Shown here: positions 24,329 to 32,593 of the stretch, piece after piece
Layout: each line of letters starts with the position of its first letter
Numbering within the stretch: position 1 is the stretch's first letter
Assembly: GCA_947449305.1 (NCBI GenBank)
Contig: CANFRA010000008.1
Coordinates: 1-45,470, forward strand
Length of the DNA: 45,470 nucleotides
Source: Burkholderiaceae bacterium
GTDB taxonomy: Bacteria > Pseudomonadota > Gammaproteobacteria > Burkholderiales > Burkholderiaceae
Direction of reading: 5' to 3'
Translations under genes and position numbers: made by a program
Notes under the pieces: model-generated
What the model saw: only the letters and a program-made list of their open reading frames with translations
What the model was told of the DNA's origin: nothing
Databases searched by the model: none

Positions 24329-25480
24329 ATGAAAAATACACTTTTGAATCTTCCTAAACTCCTTATTGCGCTAAGCCTAGTTGTATTAGGGCATACCGCT
24401 TATATTGCTGATGCAAATGCACAGCGTATTAAAGAGATAACTGATATAGCTGGCGAGCGTCCAAACCAATTGGTTGGTTATGGCTTGGTTGTGGGTCTTG
24501 ATGGTACAGGCGATTTGACTGCCCAGACTCCATTCACAATTCAAACGATTCGTCAGATGATGTCTTCGCTTGGCGTCACTATTCCTGATACCCAAGGCTA
24601 TAACAATCAGACTTGGTTACGAAATGTGGCTGCCGTGATGGTTACCGCAGAATTGCCTGCAAGCCCAAAACCTGGTCAACGTATTGATGTCACTGTGTCT
24701 GCCATGGGCAGTTCCCGCAGCCTCAAGGGCGGTACTTTGTTGATGACTCCATTGCGCGCGGCCGATGGTCAAGTGTATGCCCAAGGCCAAGGCTCTTTAG
24801 TGGTTACAGGTTACGGTTACGCTAATCTGAATGCTCGTCAGAACAATCATTTATCAGCAGGTCGAGTACCTGGTGGTGCATTTGTTGAGCGTGAGGTTCC
24901 AATTGAGGCGGCTACTGAATTTGTACAGTTGAATTTGAAGACTGCTGATTACTCTTTAATGCAAAGAACTGCTGAAGCCATCGTGCGTCGTTTTGGTCAA
25001 GGCATCGTGCTGCCATTAGATGCTCGCTCAATGAATGTCCGCACCCCAACAGATCCAGTGCAGCGCTTAAGTTTTATGGCTGCCTTGGAGGAATTGCCAG
25101 TTGTAGCATTGCCAGAATCAGCTAAGGTAGTAGTTAACTCGAGAACAGGTTCTGTTGTTATGAATCAAGCGGTTCGCTTAGGTTCATTTGCTGCAGCACA
25201 CGGTAACCTATCCGTTCGTGTTGAAACTAAAGTGGATCAATCCCGTTTGATTTTGCAACCCGCACCATTTACTGGTCAGCCTACGACTGCATCAGCGGTT
25301 GATAACATTAATATTGAGCGTGGTAGTCAAAACGCTGTGAAGTTCTCTGAGAACAGCAACTCTCTTGAGGCAGTTGTAAAGGCACTCAATTTATTAGGCG
25401 CTACTCCACAAGACTTAATTGCGATTTTGCAAGCCATGAAAGTATCTGGCGCATTAAAGGCTGAGCTCGAGGTTATCTAA
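24329..25480 (+). CDS. flgI: Flagellar P-ring protein FlgI
   Basis: A 383-residue protein with an N-terminal Sec signal ending near DANA, followed by the highly conserved RIKEITDIAGERPNQLVGYG and VVGLDGTGDLTA. Later motifs include PKPGQRIDVTVSAMG and the C-terminal NSLEAVVKALNLLGATPQDL. FlgI builds the periplasmic P ring around the rod in the peptidoglycan. The stop codon shares one base with the flgJ ATG. No flgA (P-ring chaperone) gene is in the window. Confidence 0.97.
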   Translation: MKNTLLNLPKLLIALSLVVLGHTAYIADANAQRIKEITDIAGERPNQLVGYGLVVGLDGTGDLTAQTPFTIQTIRQMMSSLGVTIPDTQGYNNQTWLRNVAAVMVTAELPASPKPGQRIDVTVSAMGSSRSLKGGTLLMTPLRAADGQVYAQGQGSLVVTGYGYANLNARQNNHLSAGRVPGGAFVEREVPIEAATEFVQLNLKTADYSLMQRTAEAIVRRFGQGIVLPLDARSMNVRTPTDPVQRLSFMAALEELPVVALPESAKVVVNSRTGSVVMNQAVRLGSFAAAHGNLSVRVETKVDQSRLILQPAPFTGQPTTASAVDNINIERGSQNAVKFSENSNSLEAVVKALNLLGATPQDLIAILQAMKVSGALKAELEVI

Positions 25481-25830
25481 TGGCTACTGTTTTAGGGTCA
25501 ACCTCAGCCTCTAAGGATTCCTCTTTATGGGATTTGGGTACTAATAATGCCGCAAACACCCGAAAGACGGATGCCATGACTACGGCCGAAAAGGTTGCCG
25601 AAGCTGCTAGAGGCTTTGAAACCACCTTGGTACGCCAGATGCTAAAAGAAGTGCATAACTCCCCATTTAACCCTAAAGAAGGGGCAAATCGGAATGGTTA
25701 CCTAGAAATGGTCGATGATCAATTGGCGGCCACGATTACTAGGGGTGATGGCTTGGGTTTTGCAAAAAAGATGACTGAGCAGCTTCTAAATCAGTCCCAA
25801 ATTGCTAAGCAAATTAAAGCAAATAACTAA
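25480..25830 (+). CDS. flgJ: Rod-binding protein FlgJ, single-domain form
   Basis: A 116-residue protein matching only the N-terminal rod-scaffold domain of FlgJ (EAARGFETTLVRQMLKEVHNS, then GYLEMVDDQLAATITRGDGLGFAKKM). The C-terminal muramidase domain found in enterobacterial FlgJ (over 300 residues in total) is absent, and no separate lytic transglycosylase gene is seen in the window. Single-domain FlgJ proteins are known in several lineages, where a separate enzyme opens the cell wall. A sigma-54-like element lies near its 3' end. Confidence 0.92.
   Translation: MATVLGSTSASKDSSLWDLGTNNAANTRKTDAMTTAEKVAEAARGFETTLVRQMLKEVHNSPFNPKEGANRNGYLEMVDDQLAATITRGDGLGFAKKMTEQLLNQSQIAKQIKANN
25749..25764 (+). 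promoter_or_regulatory. Candidate sigma-54 promoter inside flgJ for flgK
   Basis: TGGCTTGGGTTTTGCA has GG at 25750-25751, GC at 25762-25763 with exact 12-base spacing, a perfect TTGCA and TGGC plus G of the -24 block. The predicted start is near 25775, giving a 134-base leader before flgK. As it lies within coding sequence it may be fortuitous. Confidence 0.35.
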
Positions 25831-25908
25831 TGAATTAATAGAAATATCCGTAATAGGAGATGAGGCTATAGCTTATTAATATGGCTGATACTGAAAACTG
25901 GGAACCTC

Positions 25909-27543
25909 GTGAGCATCAATAATATTTCGATTATCAATAATGCGTATTCTGCTCTGGAGATTGCCCAGGCCGGAATGACCATAACCTCCCAAAACGTGAG
26001 TGGGGCTAATGTTGAGGGATTCTCTCGCAGACGCACCAATAACGTGATTGGCTTAATGGCGCCAAATTCCCGCGATTTTGGCAGCACAGCATTTGCGGTC
26101 GAAGGCTTTACCCGTTTTGTTGATAATCTTTTAACAAAGCAGATGTTGGAGCAAAAAAGTAAGTCCAGCTATACCAATACTTTATTGCAATCTGTCTCTG
26201 GCCTAGATTCTTTGATGATGGATCCCTCATCATCTATTGCAGGTGCCGTCTCTAAATTTATGAATGCTGCAGGTACGCTTGCAAACGATGCATCAAGCTT
26301 AACTAATATTCAAAACTTTGCCGGTTCAGCCACACAACTTGCTAACTGTATTGGTAGTTTTAATGAGTATCTCAATGAGATGAAGAAGAGCACTCAGGTC
26401 AACATGACTGGTATCTTGAATGAGGCTAACACTCTCGCTCCAGCATTACAGCGTGTAAATCAACAAATTTTGTCTGCTTCGGCTCCTGGCAATACAACCC
26501 CTTCTGCAGATCTATTGGATGAGCGTGATCGTTTAACAATGCGTTTGCAAGATCTGCTAGGTGGGTCAACAATCATTAATGAGGATGGAACCGCAACTTT
26601 CCAGATGGCTGGCGTTTCTTTGGTTGATCGTAGTAGCGCAAGTCAGTTTATTAATACTGATGTCGGAGTATCTGATGGCGCTGTATTTAATATCTATATC
26701 AAAGATTCACAAACAGGTCATCTGATTGGTCCTCTGTCAACGCAAATCCAAGCAAACGAAAATGCTGGTAGCCAAGGTCAGCAGTTCATCAAGCCTAAAA
26801 CCGTTTTTCAGTCAGGTCAGATTGGCGCAACATTTTCAATCCTTGCTGATTTTTTACCTAAAGTTCAAAGGGAGCTGAGCGCTCTGACATTGGGAATCTT
26901 CAGGGATGTTAATTCAGTACAGACTAATGCCGATGTCTCTGGAAATAGCACTTCAATGGATCCGATATTTGGATTTAGGGCTTCTGGCGGAGTTACTAAT
27001 ACAGATATTCCTGAGGCGCTATCGGATAATACGTGGGCGCAAGACGCCAATGGCCAATGGTCTCGAGGTAACGTTGGTGGAAGGCAGTTAAAGATTGAAG
27101 AAATCATGGCTGCAGCCGATCCAAGCTCCAAAACTTATAACGCCGAGATTGCAGCGATAGTAAATGATCAAGTGTATGACAAGAGCTACGGTGCATCCTC
27201 GTTTGTATCTATGCTTTCTTATGGACCGGAAGCAGCTTTAAACTTTACGGTAGATGCTGTTGCTGCCAATCGTATTGAACAATTGCGTAGTAAATTTAGT
27301 AATCCGATTAGTCTCATTACCAGCGATATTGCTTCTACAATTTCTAACTGGAAGAATCTGGATAAGGTTAATCAGGTCGTAGGTAAACAATTAGCGGATC
27401 GTCGCGAGTCTATATCTGGTATTAACTTGGACGAAGAAGCTGCTAATTTAGTGAAGTTCCAGCAAATGTATGGTGCCGCTAGTAAAGTAATGCAAACAGC
27501 CAACCAGATGTTTAACATGCTGCTTAATATGCTTAGTGCATAA
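25909..27543 (+). CDS. flgK: Hook-filament junction protein FlgK
   Basis: A 544-residue HAP1 protein. The N-terminus ISIINNAYSALEIAQAGMTI followed by TSQNVSGANVEGFSRR is the FlgK signature; the C-terminus NLDEEAANLVKFQQMYGAASK followed by MQTANQMFNMLLNML forms the D0 helix. FlgK caps the finished hook and joins it, with FlgL, to the filament. GTG at 25909 is the only possible start: an in-frame stop lies at 25861 and no other start codon follows it before 25909. GGGAA at 25900 serves as a modest ribosome site. Confidence 0.95.
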   Translation: MSINNISIINNAYSALEIAQAGMTITSQNVSGANVEGFSRRRTNNVIGLMAPNSRDFGSTAFAVEGFTRFVDNLLTKQMLEQKSKSSYTNTLLQSVSGLDSLMMDPSSSIAGAVSKFMNAAGTLANDASSLTNIQNFAGSATQLANCIGSFNEYLNEMKKSTQVNMTGILNEANTLAPALQRVNQQILSASAPGNTTPSADLLDERDRLTMRLQDLLGGSTIINEDGTATFQMAGVSLVDRSSASQFINTDVGVSDGAVFNIYIKDSQTGHLIGPLSTQIQANENAGSQGQQFIKPKTVFQSGQIGATFSILADFLPKVQRELSALTLGIFRDVNSVQTNADVSGNSTSMDPIFGFRASGGVTNTDIPEALSDNTWAQDANGQWSRGNVGGRQLKIEEIMAAADPSSKTYNAEIAAIVNDQVYDKSYGASSFVSMLSYGPEAALNFTVDAVAANRIEQLRSKFSNPISLITSDIASTISNWKNLDKVNQVVGKQLADRRESISGINLDEEAANLVKFQQMYGAASKVMQTANQMFNMLLNMLSA

Positions 27544-27562
27544 GGTAAAGGTCTAAACATTT

Positions 27563-28474
27563 ATGAGAATTAGCACTCAACAAATTTATGATTCAAGTAT
27601 CACTTCAATCCAGCAGCATGCTGGTGATGTGATGAAAAATCAAACTCAGATTTCATCAGGCCAAAAATATCAAAATGTATCAGATAGTCCCCAAGCAGTA
27701 GGCTATGGCATGAAGATTGATTTTGATAAATCTCAATATGAGATGTTTTCTATTAACAATAAAAAGATGGCTGAGCGCGTTAGCAATACAGACGCTCAAT
27801 TGGTGAGCATTAATGCGGCACTAGCAAAATTTAAGCAGGTGGTAGTTCAATCCACAAGTGCATTTGCTCAAGGCACTCTATCAACTACTATGTACCAACA
27901 AGCAGCATCATTACGTGACTCTATTCAATCTTTTGCACAAGCTAAGGATACCAGCGGTCAACCTTTCCTAATTAATATGGCTAATGAGAACGACTCTTTG
28001 GGTAGAGTAACTATTGATCTGAATGTTTCAGTCGAAGAGGGCGTGAGTCTGGCTGAATCAATGGGTGTATACGGAAATGGTGACCGTCTTAATAAAGAGG
28101 GAAATATTGATCCGAATGGAGAGAGAGATTCTGTCGGGGGAGCAACCAAGGATGTATTGACCATATTGGACAATATTGTTGCTAAGCTCAAAAATGGCAC
28201 CCCTCCTAATGCAACTGACTCCAGCGATGTGGATGCTTCTATAGTCCAGGTTCGTGGCGCTCAGGTAAAAATAGGCCTAATTAATGCCCAGGTCACAAAT
28301 GCTCAGGATTCTGTTGACCTGAAAAAGGTTATTGCCGAGGATGCTCGTTCTGCGATTTTAGACACCGATATTGCCGAGTCTTCAGCTAATCTAGGGAAGT
28401 CCCAGGCCCTTCTTCAAGCTGCCCAGTCAATTTTTGCTAAGATACAGTCATCGACCCTTTTTGACAAAATTTGA
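27563..28474 (+). CDS. flgL: Hook-filament junction protein FlgL
   Basis: A 303-residue HAP3 protein with flagellin-like ends: MRISTQQIYDSSITSIQQ at the N-terminus and IAESSANLGKSQALLQAAQ at the C-terminus, both helical. The central part (about 125-210) is variable. FlgL sits between FlgK and flagellin. It follows flgK by 19 bases and precedes motA by 12 bases, so it is probably in one transcript with both. Confidence 0.94.
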   Translation: MRISTQQIYDSSITSIQQHAGDVMKNQTQISSGQKYQNVSDSPQAVGYGMKIDFDKSQYEMFSINNKKMAERVSNTDAQLVSINAALAKFKQVVVQSTSAFAQGTLSTTMYQQAASLRDSIQSFAQAKDTSGQPFLINMANENDSLGRVTIDLNVSVEEGVSLAESMGVYGNGDRLNKEGNIDPNGERDSVGGATKDVLTILDNIVAKLKNGTPPNATDSSDVDASIVQVRGAQVKIGLINAQVTNAQDSVDLKKVIAEDARSAILDTDIAESSANLGKSQALLQAAQSIFAKIQSSTLFDKI

Positions 28475-28486
28475 TAGGTATATGGT

Positions 28487-29386
28487 ATGAATTTAACCGT
28501 TGGTTTGCTTTTAGCGCTAGGCTGCATTTTTGGCGGTTATATTGGTGTGAGCCTTCATAGCAGCGGCTGGAATTCGGATGATGCTTTAAACGCCCTCTAT
28601 CACTTATGGCAGCCTTGGGAATTTGTCATCATTATTGGCGCCTCTTTTGGCGCAATGGTTGCATCAAACAAGGGTCGTGTTCTTAAGAAAATCGCCTCTG
28701 CCTTAAAGAAGATTTTTGCTTCTAATGCAATCAACCTTCAATCGAATCAAGATCTCTTGTGTTTGATGTTTGAGATTGTTCAAAAAATATCTCGTGGTGG
28801 TATGCGCTCAGTGGAAGAGGATATTGAAAATCCGCAAGCCAGTGCTTTATTTATGCGTTATCCGTCAGTTTTAGCTGACCCTCGCTTAACAAGCTTTATT
28901 TCTGAATATGCGCGAATGATGTTGGGCGGCTCCATGAACTTAGCTCAGTTTGAGAGCTTGATGCAGCAAGAAATTGAGGTACTTGAAGAGGAGCTGATGG
29001 TTCCGTCGGATGCAGTTCATACCGTAGCTGATGGCCTACCTGCTTTCGGTATTGTTGCTGCGATTATGGGCGTGGTCATTGCACTTCAGTCTATCAATCA
29101 GCCAGATATCGGTGAAAAAATTGCATCAGCGATGGTTGGAACCTTCTTAGGTGTTTTGCTTTCTTATTCTGTTGTGAGTCCAATAGCTAAAGTGCTTGAG
29201 CATGATGCTGAAGTGGAGTTAAGACCCTACTACGCTGTTAAGGCTATCTTATTGGCCTACTTAAATAAGTTTCCCCCATTTGCCGCGGTTGAATTTGGCC
29301 GCAAGGTTCTGTTCTCGGATCAAAGGCCAAGCTACGACGCCCTGGAGACTGCTACTCGTGAAATTATGCGTAGCGCTAGTCGTTAA
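28487..29386 (+). CDS. motA: Flagellar motor stator protein MotA
   Basis: A 299-residue membrane protein with four hydrophobic segments (about 3-21, 45-60, 185-205 and 215-235). The cytosolic loop has the conserved ISRGGMRSVEEDIENP, whose Arg and Glu interact with FliG in known MotA proteins, and channel-associated prolines are in GLPAFGIVAAIMGVV and VVSPIAKVLEHD. MotA and MotB form the proton-driven stator. Placement directly after flgL and before motB and flhB is unusual; stator genes more often sit with chemotaxis genes. Confidence 0.95.
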   Translation: MNLTVGLLLALGCIFGGYIGVSLHSSGWNSDDALNALYHLWQPWEFVIIIGASFGAMVASNKGRVLKKIASALKKIFASNAINLQSNQDLLCLMFEIVQKISRGGMRSVEEDIENPQASALFMRYPSVLADPRLTSFISEYARMMLGGSMNLAQFESLMQQEIEVLEEELMVPSDAVHTVADGLPAFGIVAAIMGVVIALQSINQPDIGEKIASAMVGTFLGVLLSYSVVSPIAKVLEHDAEVELRPYYAVKAILLAYLNKFPPFAAVEFGRKVLFSDQRPSYDALETATREIMRSASR

Positions 29387-29425
29387 GCTTCCTTAATCAC
29401 TAACTCATCTTTCTAAGTATATCCC

Positions 29426-30334
29426 TTGGCAGATCAAGAACAACCTGAAGTACAGTTTATAAGACAGGCTACCCGTCGTCATAAAAAAGATCACGGTGGA
29501 CAGTGGAAGATTGCATATGCTGACTTCGTGACAGCGATGATGGTGTTCTTCTTGATTATGTGGATCGTGAGCATGATTCCACAGATTCAAAAGGATAATA
29601 TCGCCGACTATTTCAAGGGCAAATCTAACGTTCAAGCAAAAAATGCTAAGACAAATAAGGAGGGCGCTGATGCCCCTAAAGGCAAGGATGAGAAGCCGCC
29701 TGAAGATGTCCTTGAAGATGCCAAAAAATATGTAGAGCGCTTGAAAGAATTGCGCAAAGAGATTGAAGCCTTTATTGCTGAAAATCAAACACTCATGAAA
29801 AATAGTAATGAGCTTCTCATTGAGGAAACAGCTGAAGGCTTAACGATTACTTTGGCTGAGAATAAAAAGCCGATGTTTTTGTTGGGTGGCGCCAATTTAG
29901 AGGCAACCACTGCACAAGTCTTGCAGCGCCTTGGAAAACCGCTTTCTTCATCTCGTTTTCTGATTAAGGTTGAAGGACATACCGATAGCTCTGGATACCG
30001 CCCTGGCGCTCTTTATAGCAACTGGGAGTTATCAGCGGATAGGGCAAACGCGGCCCGACGTGAGTTATTAGCTGGCGGTTTATCAGAAGATAAAATCGCT
30101 GAGGTTACTGGTTATGCTGATCGCTCACTTTTTGTTAAAGACGACCCCCGTAATCCGCTCAATCGGAGAATTACCATCACCGCCTTCACTCCAAAAGAGA
30201 TGATGTCGAATAAAGAAGAAGTCATCACTCCTGAACAAGCTGCTGCCGCAGAAAAAGAGAAGAAAAAGCTGGGTAAGGAAGCCTCACAAGCTAAAGACCC
30301 AAATGCTAAGGCTGCGACACAGCCCAAGCCTTAG
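29426..30334 (+). CDS. motB: Flagellar motor stator protein MotB
   Basis: A 302-residue protein. The single membrane helix (about 30-50) contains the proton-carrying Asp33 in KIAYADFVTAMMVFFLIMW. A plug/linker follows, then the OmpA-like peptidoglycan-binding domain (about 150-255) with VEGHTDSSGYRPGALYSNWELS and a DPRNPLNRRITI ending. The Asp context indicates proton rather than sodium coupling, though this is inferred. The only start that retains the N-terminus is TTG at 29426, with a weak ribosome site. The C-terminal 45 residues are Lys/Ala rich. Confidence 0.94.
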   Translation: MADQEQPEVQFIRQATRRHKKDHGGQWKIAYADFVTAMMVFFLIMWIVSMIPQIQKDNIADYFKGKSNVQAKNAKTNKEGADAPKGKDEKPPEDVLEDAKKYVERLKELRKEIEAFIAENQTLMKNSNELLIEETAEGLTITLAENKKPMFLLGGANLEATTAQVLQRLGKPLSSSRFLIKVEGHTDSSGYRPGALYSNWELSADRANAARRELLAGGLSEDKIAEVTGYADRSLFVKDDPRNPLNRRITITAFTPKEMMSNKEEVITPEQAAAAEKEKKKLGKEASQAKDPNAKAATQPKP

Positions 30335-30353
30335 TTTGTTATAGGGCGACGTA

Positions 30354-30677
30354 ATGCGCCACCTTCTTTTCGCACTTGTATTGCTGCCAACCTTGGCGTT
30401 TGCAAACAAGCCAATGTCAGACGCACAAATTCGTACTGCCATCGTTAAAGAGTCAATCGCGAATTACAAGGGCGTTTGCCCTTGTCCCTATAGCACCCAT
30501 CCCGATGGCACTCAGTGCGGATATCGCAGCGCATTCCACAAGGATTCTGCTGCCAAGCCACTATGTTATGAAATTAATGTCACCCTCAAAATGGTTGAGG
30601 AATATCGACTGAAATTAATGCTATTAACAGTTGATCCAAATCTTGAATTTTCTTCATCTAAAGATAAAAAGAAGTAA
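30354..30677 (+). CDS. Small Cys-rich secreted protein of unknown function
   Basis: A 107-residue protein with a clear Sec signal peptide (LLFALVLLPTLAFA, cleavage near residue 18). The mature part holds five cysteines in the pattern CPCPYSTHPDGTQCGYRSAF and, later, PLCYE, followed by a helix and a Lys/Ser-rich tail. I recall the C-x-C-P-Y...C-G-x-R-S-A...P-L-C-Y pattern from uncharacterised proteobacterial secreted proteins, but know no function. It sits between motB and flhB with a good ribosome site (AGGGCGAC). This position suggests, but does not prove, a link to the periplasmic flagellar machinery. Confidence 0.75.
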   Translation: MRHLLFALVLLPTLAFANKPMSDAQIRTAIVKESIANYKGVCPCPYSTHPDGTQCGYRSAFHKDSAAKPLCYEINVTLKMVEEYRLKLMLLTVDPNLEFSSSKDKKK

Positions 30678-30747
30678 ATTCACAAGATATTTGATCCAAT
30701 TCACTGAAAAAGGTAAGATTCATGCATCCTAATGCGTGGAGCCAGCC

Positions 30748-31884
30748 TTGGCAGAAGAAAACGATAAGCAAGAAGAGCGAACGCTAGAACCCTCGGAACG
30801 GCGCCTAGAGAAAGCCCGTGAAGAGGGTCAGCTACCCCAATCGCGCGATTTAACAACTTTTGCACTCATTGCTGTTTTACCAATCGCTTTAATTGCTTTT
30901 GGCCCACTGTTTATTGATCAAACAGTAAACCTTGTCAAAGATGGCCTCACCTTTGGCGCCCCCGATCAATTATTTGATCGTATTGCTAAGTGGGGGCTTG
31001 GCTCTTTTCTCTGGTTTTCGGTAGTTATATTGTTACTGGTTTTGCCACTTTGGTTTGTCTCAGTTCTCTCGCCCTTAACTCTCGTCTCATTTAAGCCTTA
31101 TTTTGTCTTTAAGTTCAATGCTGCGCGGCTAGATCCCGTTGCTGGAATTGGACGAATGTTTTCGGTCAATACTCTAGTTGAACTCCTCAAAAATATTCTC
31201 AAGGCATCGTTACTATTGGGTATTGGTTTGACATACATGGTTGGCCTTTGGGGTAGCTTTAGTCTTATCGTGAACCAAGATATCAATACTGCGTTCTCTC
31301 AGTCCTATAGATTAATTAGCTATGGATTCTTAATTTTATTAGCGCCCATGGTGCTCATTGCCGTGGCTGACGTTTTCTTCCAGTGGTTTAACTTCCAGAA
31401 ACAAATGCGAATGACCCAGGAGGAAATGAAGCAAGAGATCAAGGAGTCCGAGGGCTCCCCTGAATTGCGTGCCAAGATTAAACAAAAGCAGCGCCAACTC
31501 TCTACTTCACGCATGATGGCGGCGATCGAAAAAGCCGATGTTGTATTGGCTAACCCTGAACACTATTCAGTGGCAATACGCTATGACCAAGAAAAGATGG
31601 CTGCACCAGTAGTGGTGGCTAAGGGTATGGATGCCATCGCTTTACGTATTCAGGACAGCGCTCGTGAGCACTCCGTCCCGATTGCCCGAATCCCCCCATT
31701 AGCACGCTTAATGTATGCCAAGTTAGAAATTGGCGAGCCTGTACCGTATCAGCTTTTTGAGGCGGTTGCTAAAGTATTAGCTTGGGCGTATGAACTAAAG
31801 CAAGAAAATATTGAAAAAGAACTGCCGGATATTGGCCCACTTCCCGAATTAGCTGATAGCAGAATTGGGCGGGCTACAGCCTAA
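30748..31884 (+). CDS. flhB: Flagellar export switch protein FlhB
   Basis: A 378-residue protein. The N-terminus MAEENDKQEERTLEPSERR followed by EKAREEGQLPQSRDL is typical of FlhB. Four membrane helices lie at about 36-55, 85-108, 150-172 and 188-210. The cytosolic domain has the autocleavage site at 269-272, but it reads NPEH rather than the usual NPTH. The TTG start at 30748 is chosen because GGAG (30738-30741) is 6 bases upstream and because it gives the family N-terminus; GTG 30736 is the longer option. FlhB switches export from rod/hook to filament substrates with FliK. It is the last flagellar gene in this window. Confidence 0.96.
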   Translation: MAEENDKQEERTLEPSERRLEKAREEGQLPQSRDLTTFALIAVLPIALIAFGPLFIDQTVNLVKDGLTFGAPDQLFDRIAKWGLGSFLWFSVVILLLVLPLWFVSVLSPLTLVSFKPYFVFKFNAARLDPVAGIGRMFSVNTLVELLKNILKASLLLGIGLTYMVGLWGSFSLIVNQDINTAFSQSYRLISYGFLILLAPMVLIAVADVFFQWFNFQKQMRMTQEEMKQEIKESEGSPELRAKIKQKQRQLSTSRMMAAIEKADVVLANPEHYSVAIRYDQEKMAAPVVVAKGMDAIALRIQDSAREHSVPIARIPPLARLMYAKLEIGEPVPYQLFEAVAKVLAWAYELKQENIEKELPDIGPLPELADSRIGRATA

Positions 31885-31887
31885 ATC

Positions 31888-32370
31888 TCAAGTAGAGGAT
31901 TTGGAATTTGTTTCATCAATGATCTCAAGGGGCGCATTGGGATCAATAGGTTCGGCTTGAGGAGCTGGCGACTCTGCCGGTTTTCTACAAACTTGGTTAA
32001 AGAGCGCCTGCTCAAATGAGTTTGGTTCTGGTGAGCGCCATTTTCCAAAGGGACTGGCTGGAGTTAAGGGATAGCCCATGATAGTTTCACCTTCACCCAT
32101 GGGTTCTGTTTGGAAAGCATATGAAACTGTTCTTAATTGTGTCCGCAAACACTCTGCCTCAATTTGAATCTTCTTTGACATAGTGGTTCGGTTTCCCAGG
32201 GGAAGGGATTGGGCATAGTTTTGCAGGCCCCAGACTTTGACTCGCTGACCCATGGTTTGGACTGATGCAGGATCATAAAAAAATCCACGATCTTCTTCTA
32301 TTGCTTGCCATGAAGCGTTAGCCTGAAATGTCATCAGACTTAATAGAGTGAGCAGGTATTTGCGCGCCAT
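31888..32370 (-). CDS. Surface-adhesin protein E-like secreted protein
   Basis: A 160-residue protein with a Sec signal (MARKYLLTLLSLMTFQANA, cleaved before SWQ). The mature part has the pattern FFYDPASVQTMGQRVKVWGL, then ECLRTQLRTVSYAFQ and PMGEGE, resembling the surface-adhesin protein E family common in Burkholderiales. Two conserved-type cysteines are visible, one in ECLRTQ and one in NQVCRK. An in-frame TTG at 32433 would add 21 residues, but the chosen ATG gives a normal signal peptide. Its molecular role is not known. It converges on flhB with a 3-base gap and no visible terminator. Confidence 0.7.
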   Translation of the reverse strand: MARKYLLTLLSLMTFQANASWQAIEEDRGFFYDPASVQTMGQRVKVWGLQNYAQSLPLGNRTTMSKKIQIEAECLRTQLRTVSYAFQTEPMGEGETIMGYPLTPASPFGKWRSPEPNSFEQALFNQVCRKPAESPAPQAEPIDPNAPLEIIDETNSKSST

Positions 32371-32593
32371 TGTAATGATGGAATTTTTAAGAAATTGAGC
32401 CTTATTCGCTTCAATATACCGCATTTTATTCAATTTCCCACAAATTCAGGCTTATTTCAACAGGACGGTAAATTGGGGTCTGAGGACCAAGTGGCTGGAA
32501 TAGATGGTTGTAAGATTGGCAGAGGCGCCTAATGGGTTTTAGTGTGGCGATAATGCCTTGGATGTGTTTGAAAAGAAAATGAAGGGCTTGGTA

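Noticed and set aside
25881..25922. 13-codon open frame before and overlapping the flgK start
   Set aside because: It is too short to support and shows no leader-peptide feature such as repeated codons plus an attenuator.
32434..32593. Possible small gene or promoter between the adhesin-E-like and nitroreductase genes
   Set aside because: I see no coding pattern and no clear promoter hexamers in this region; short symmetries such as GGTC-TGAG-GACC are too weak.
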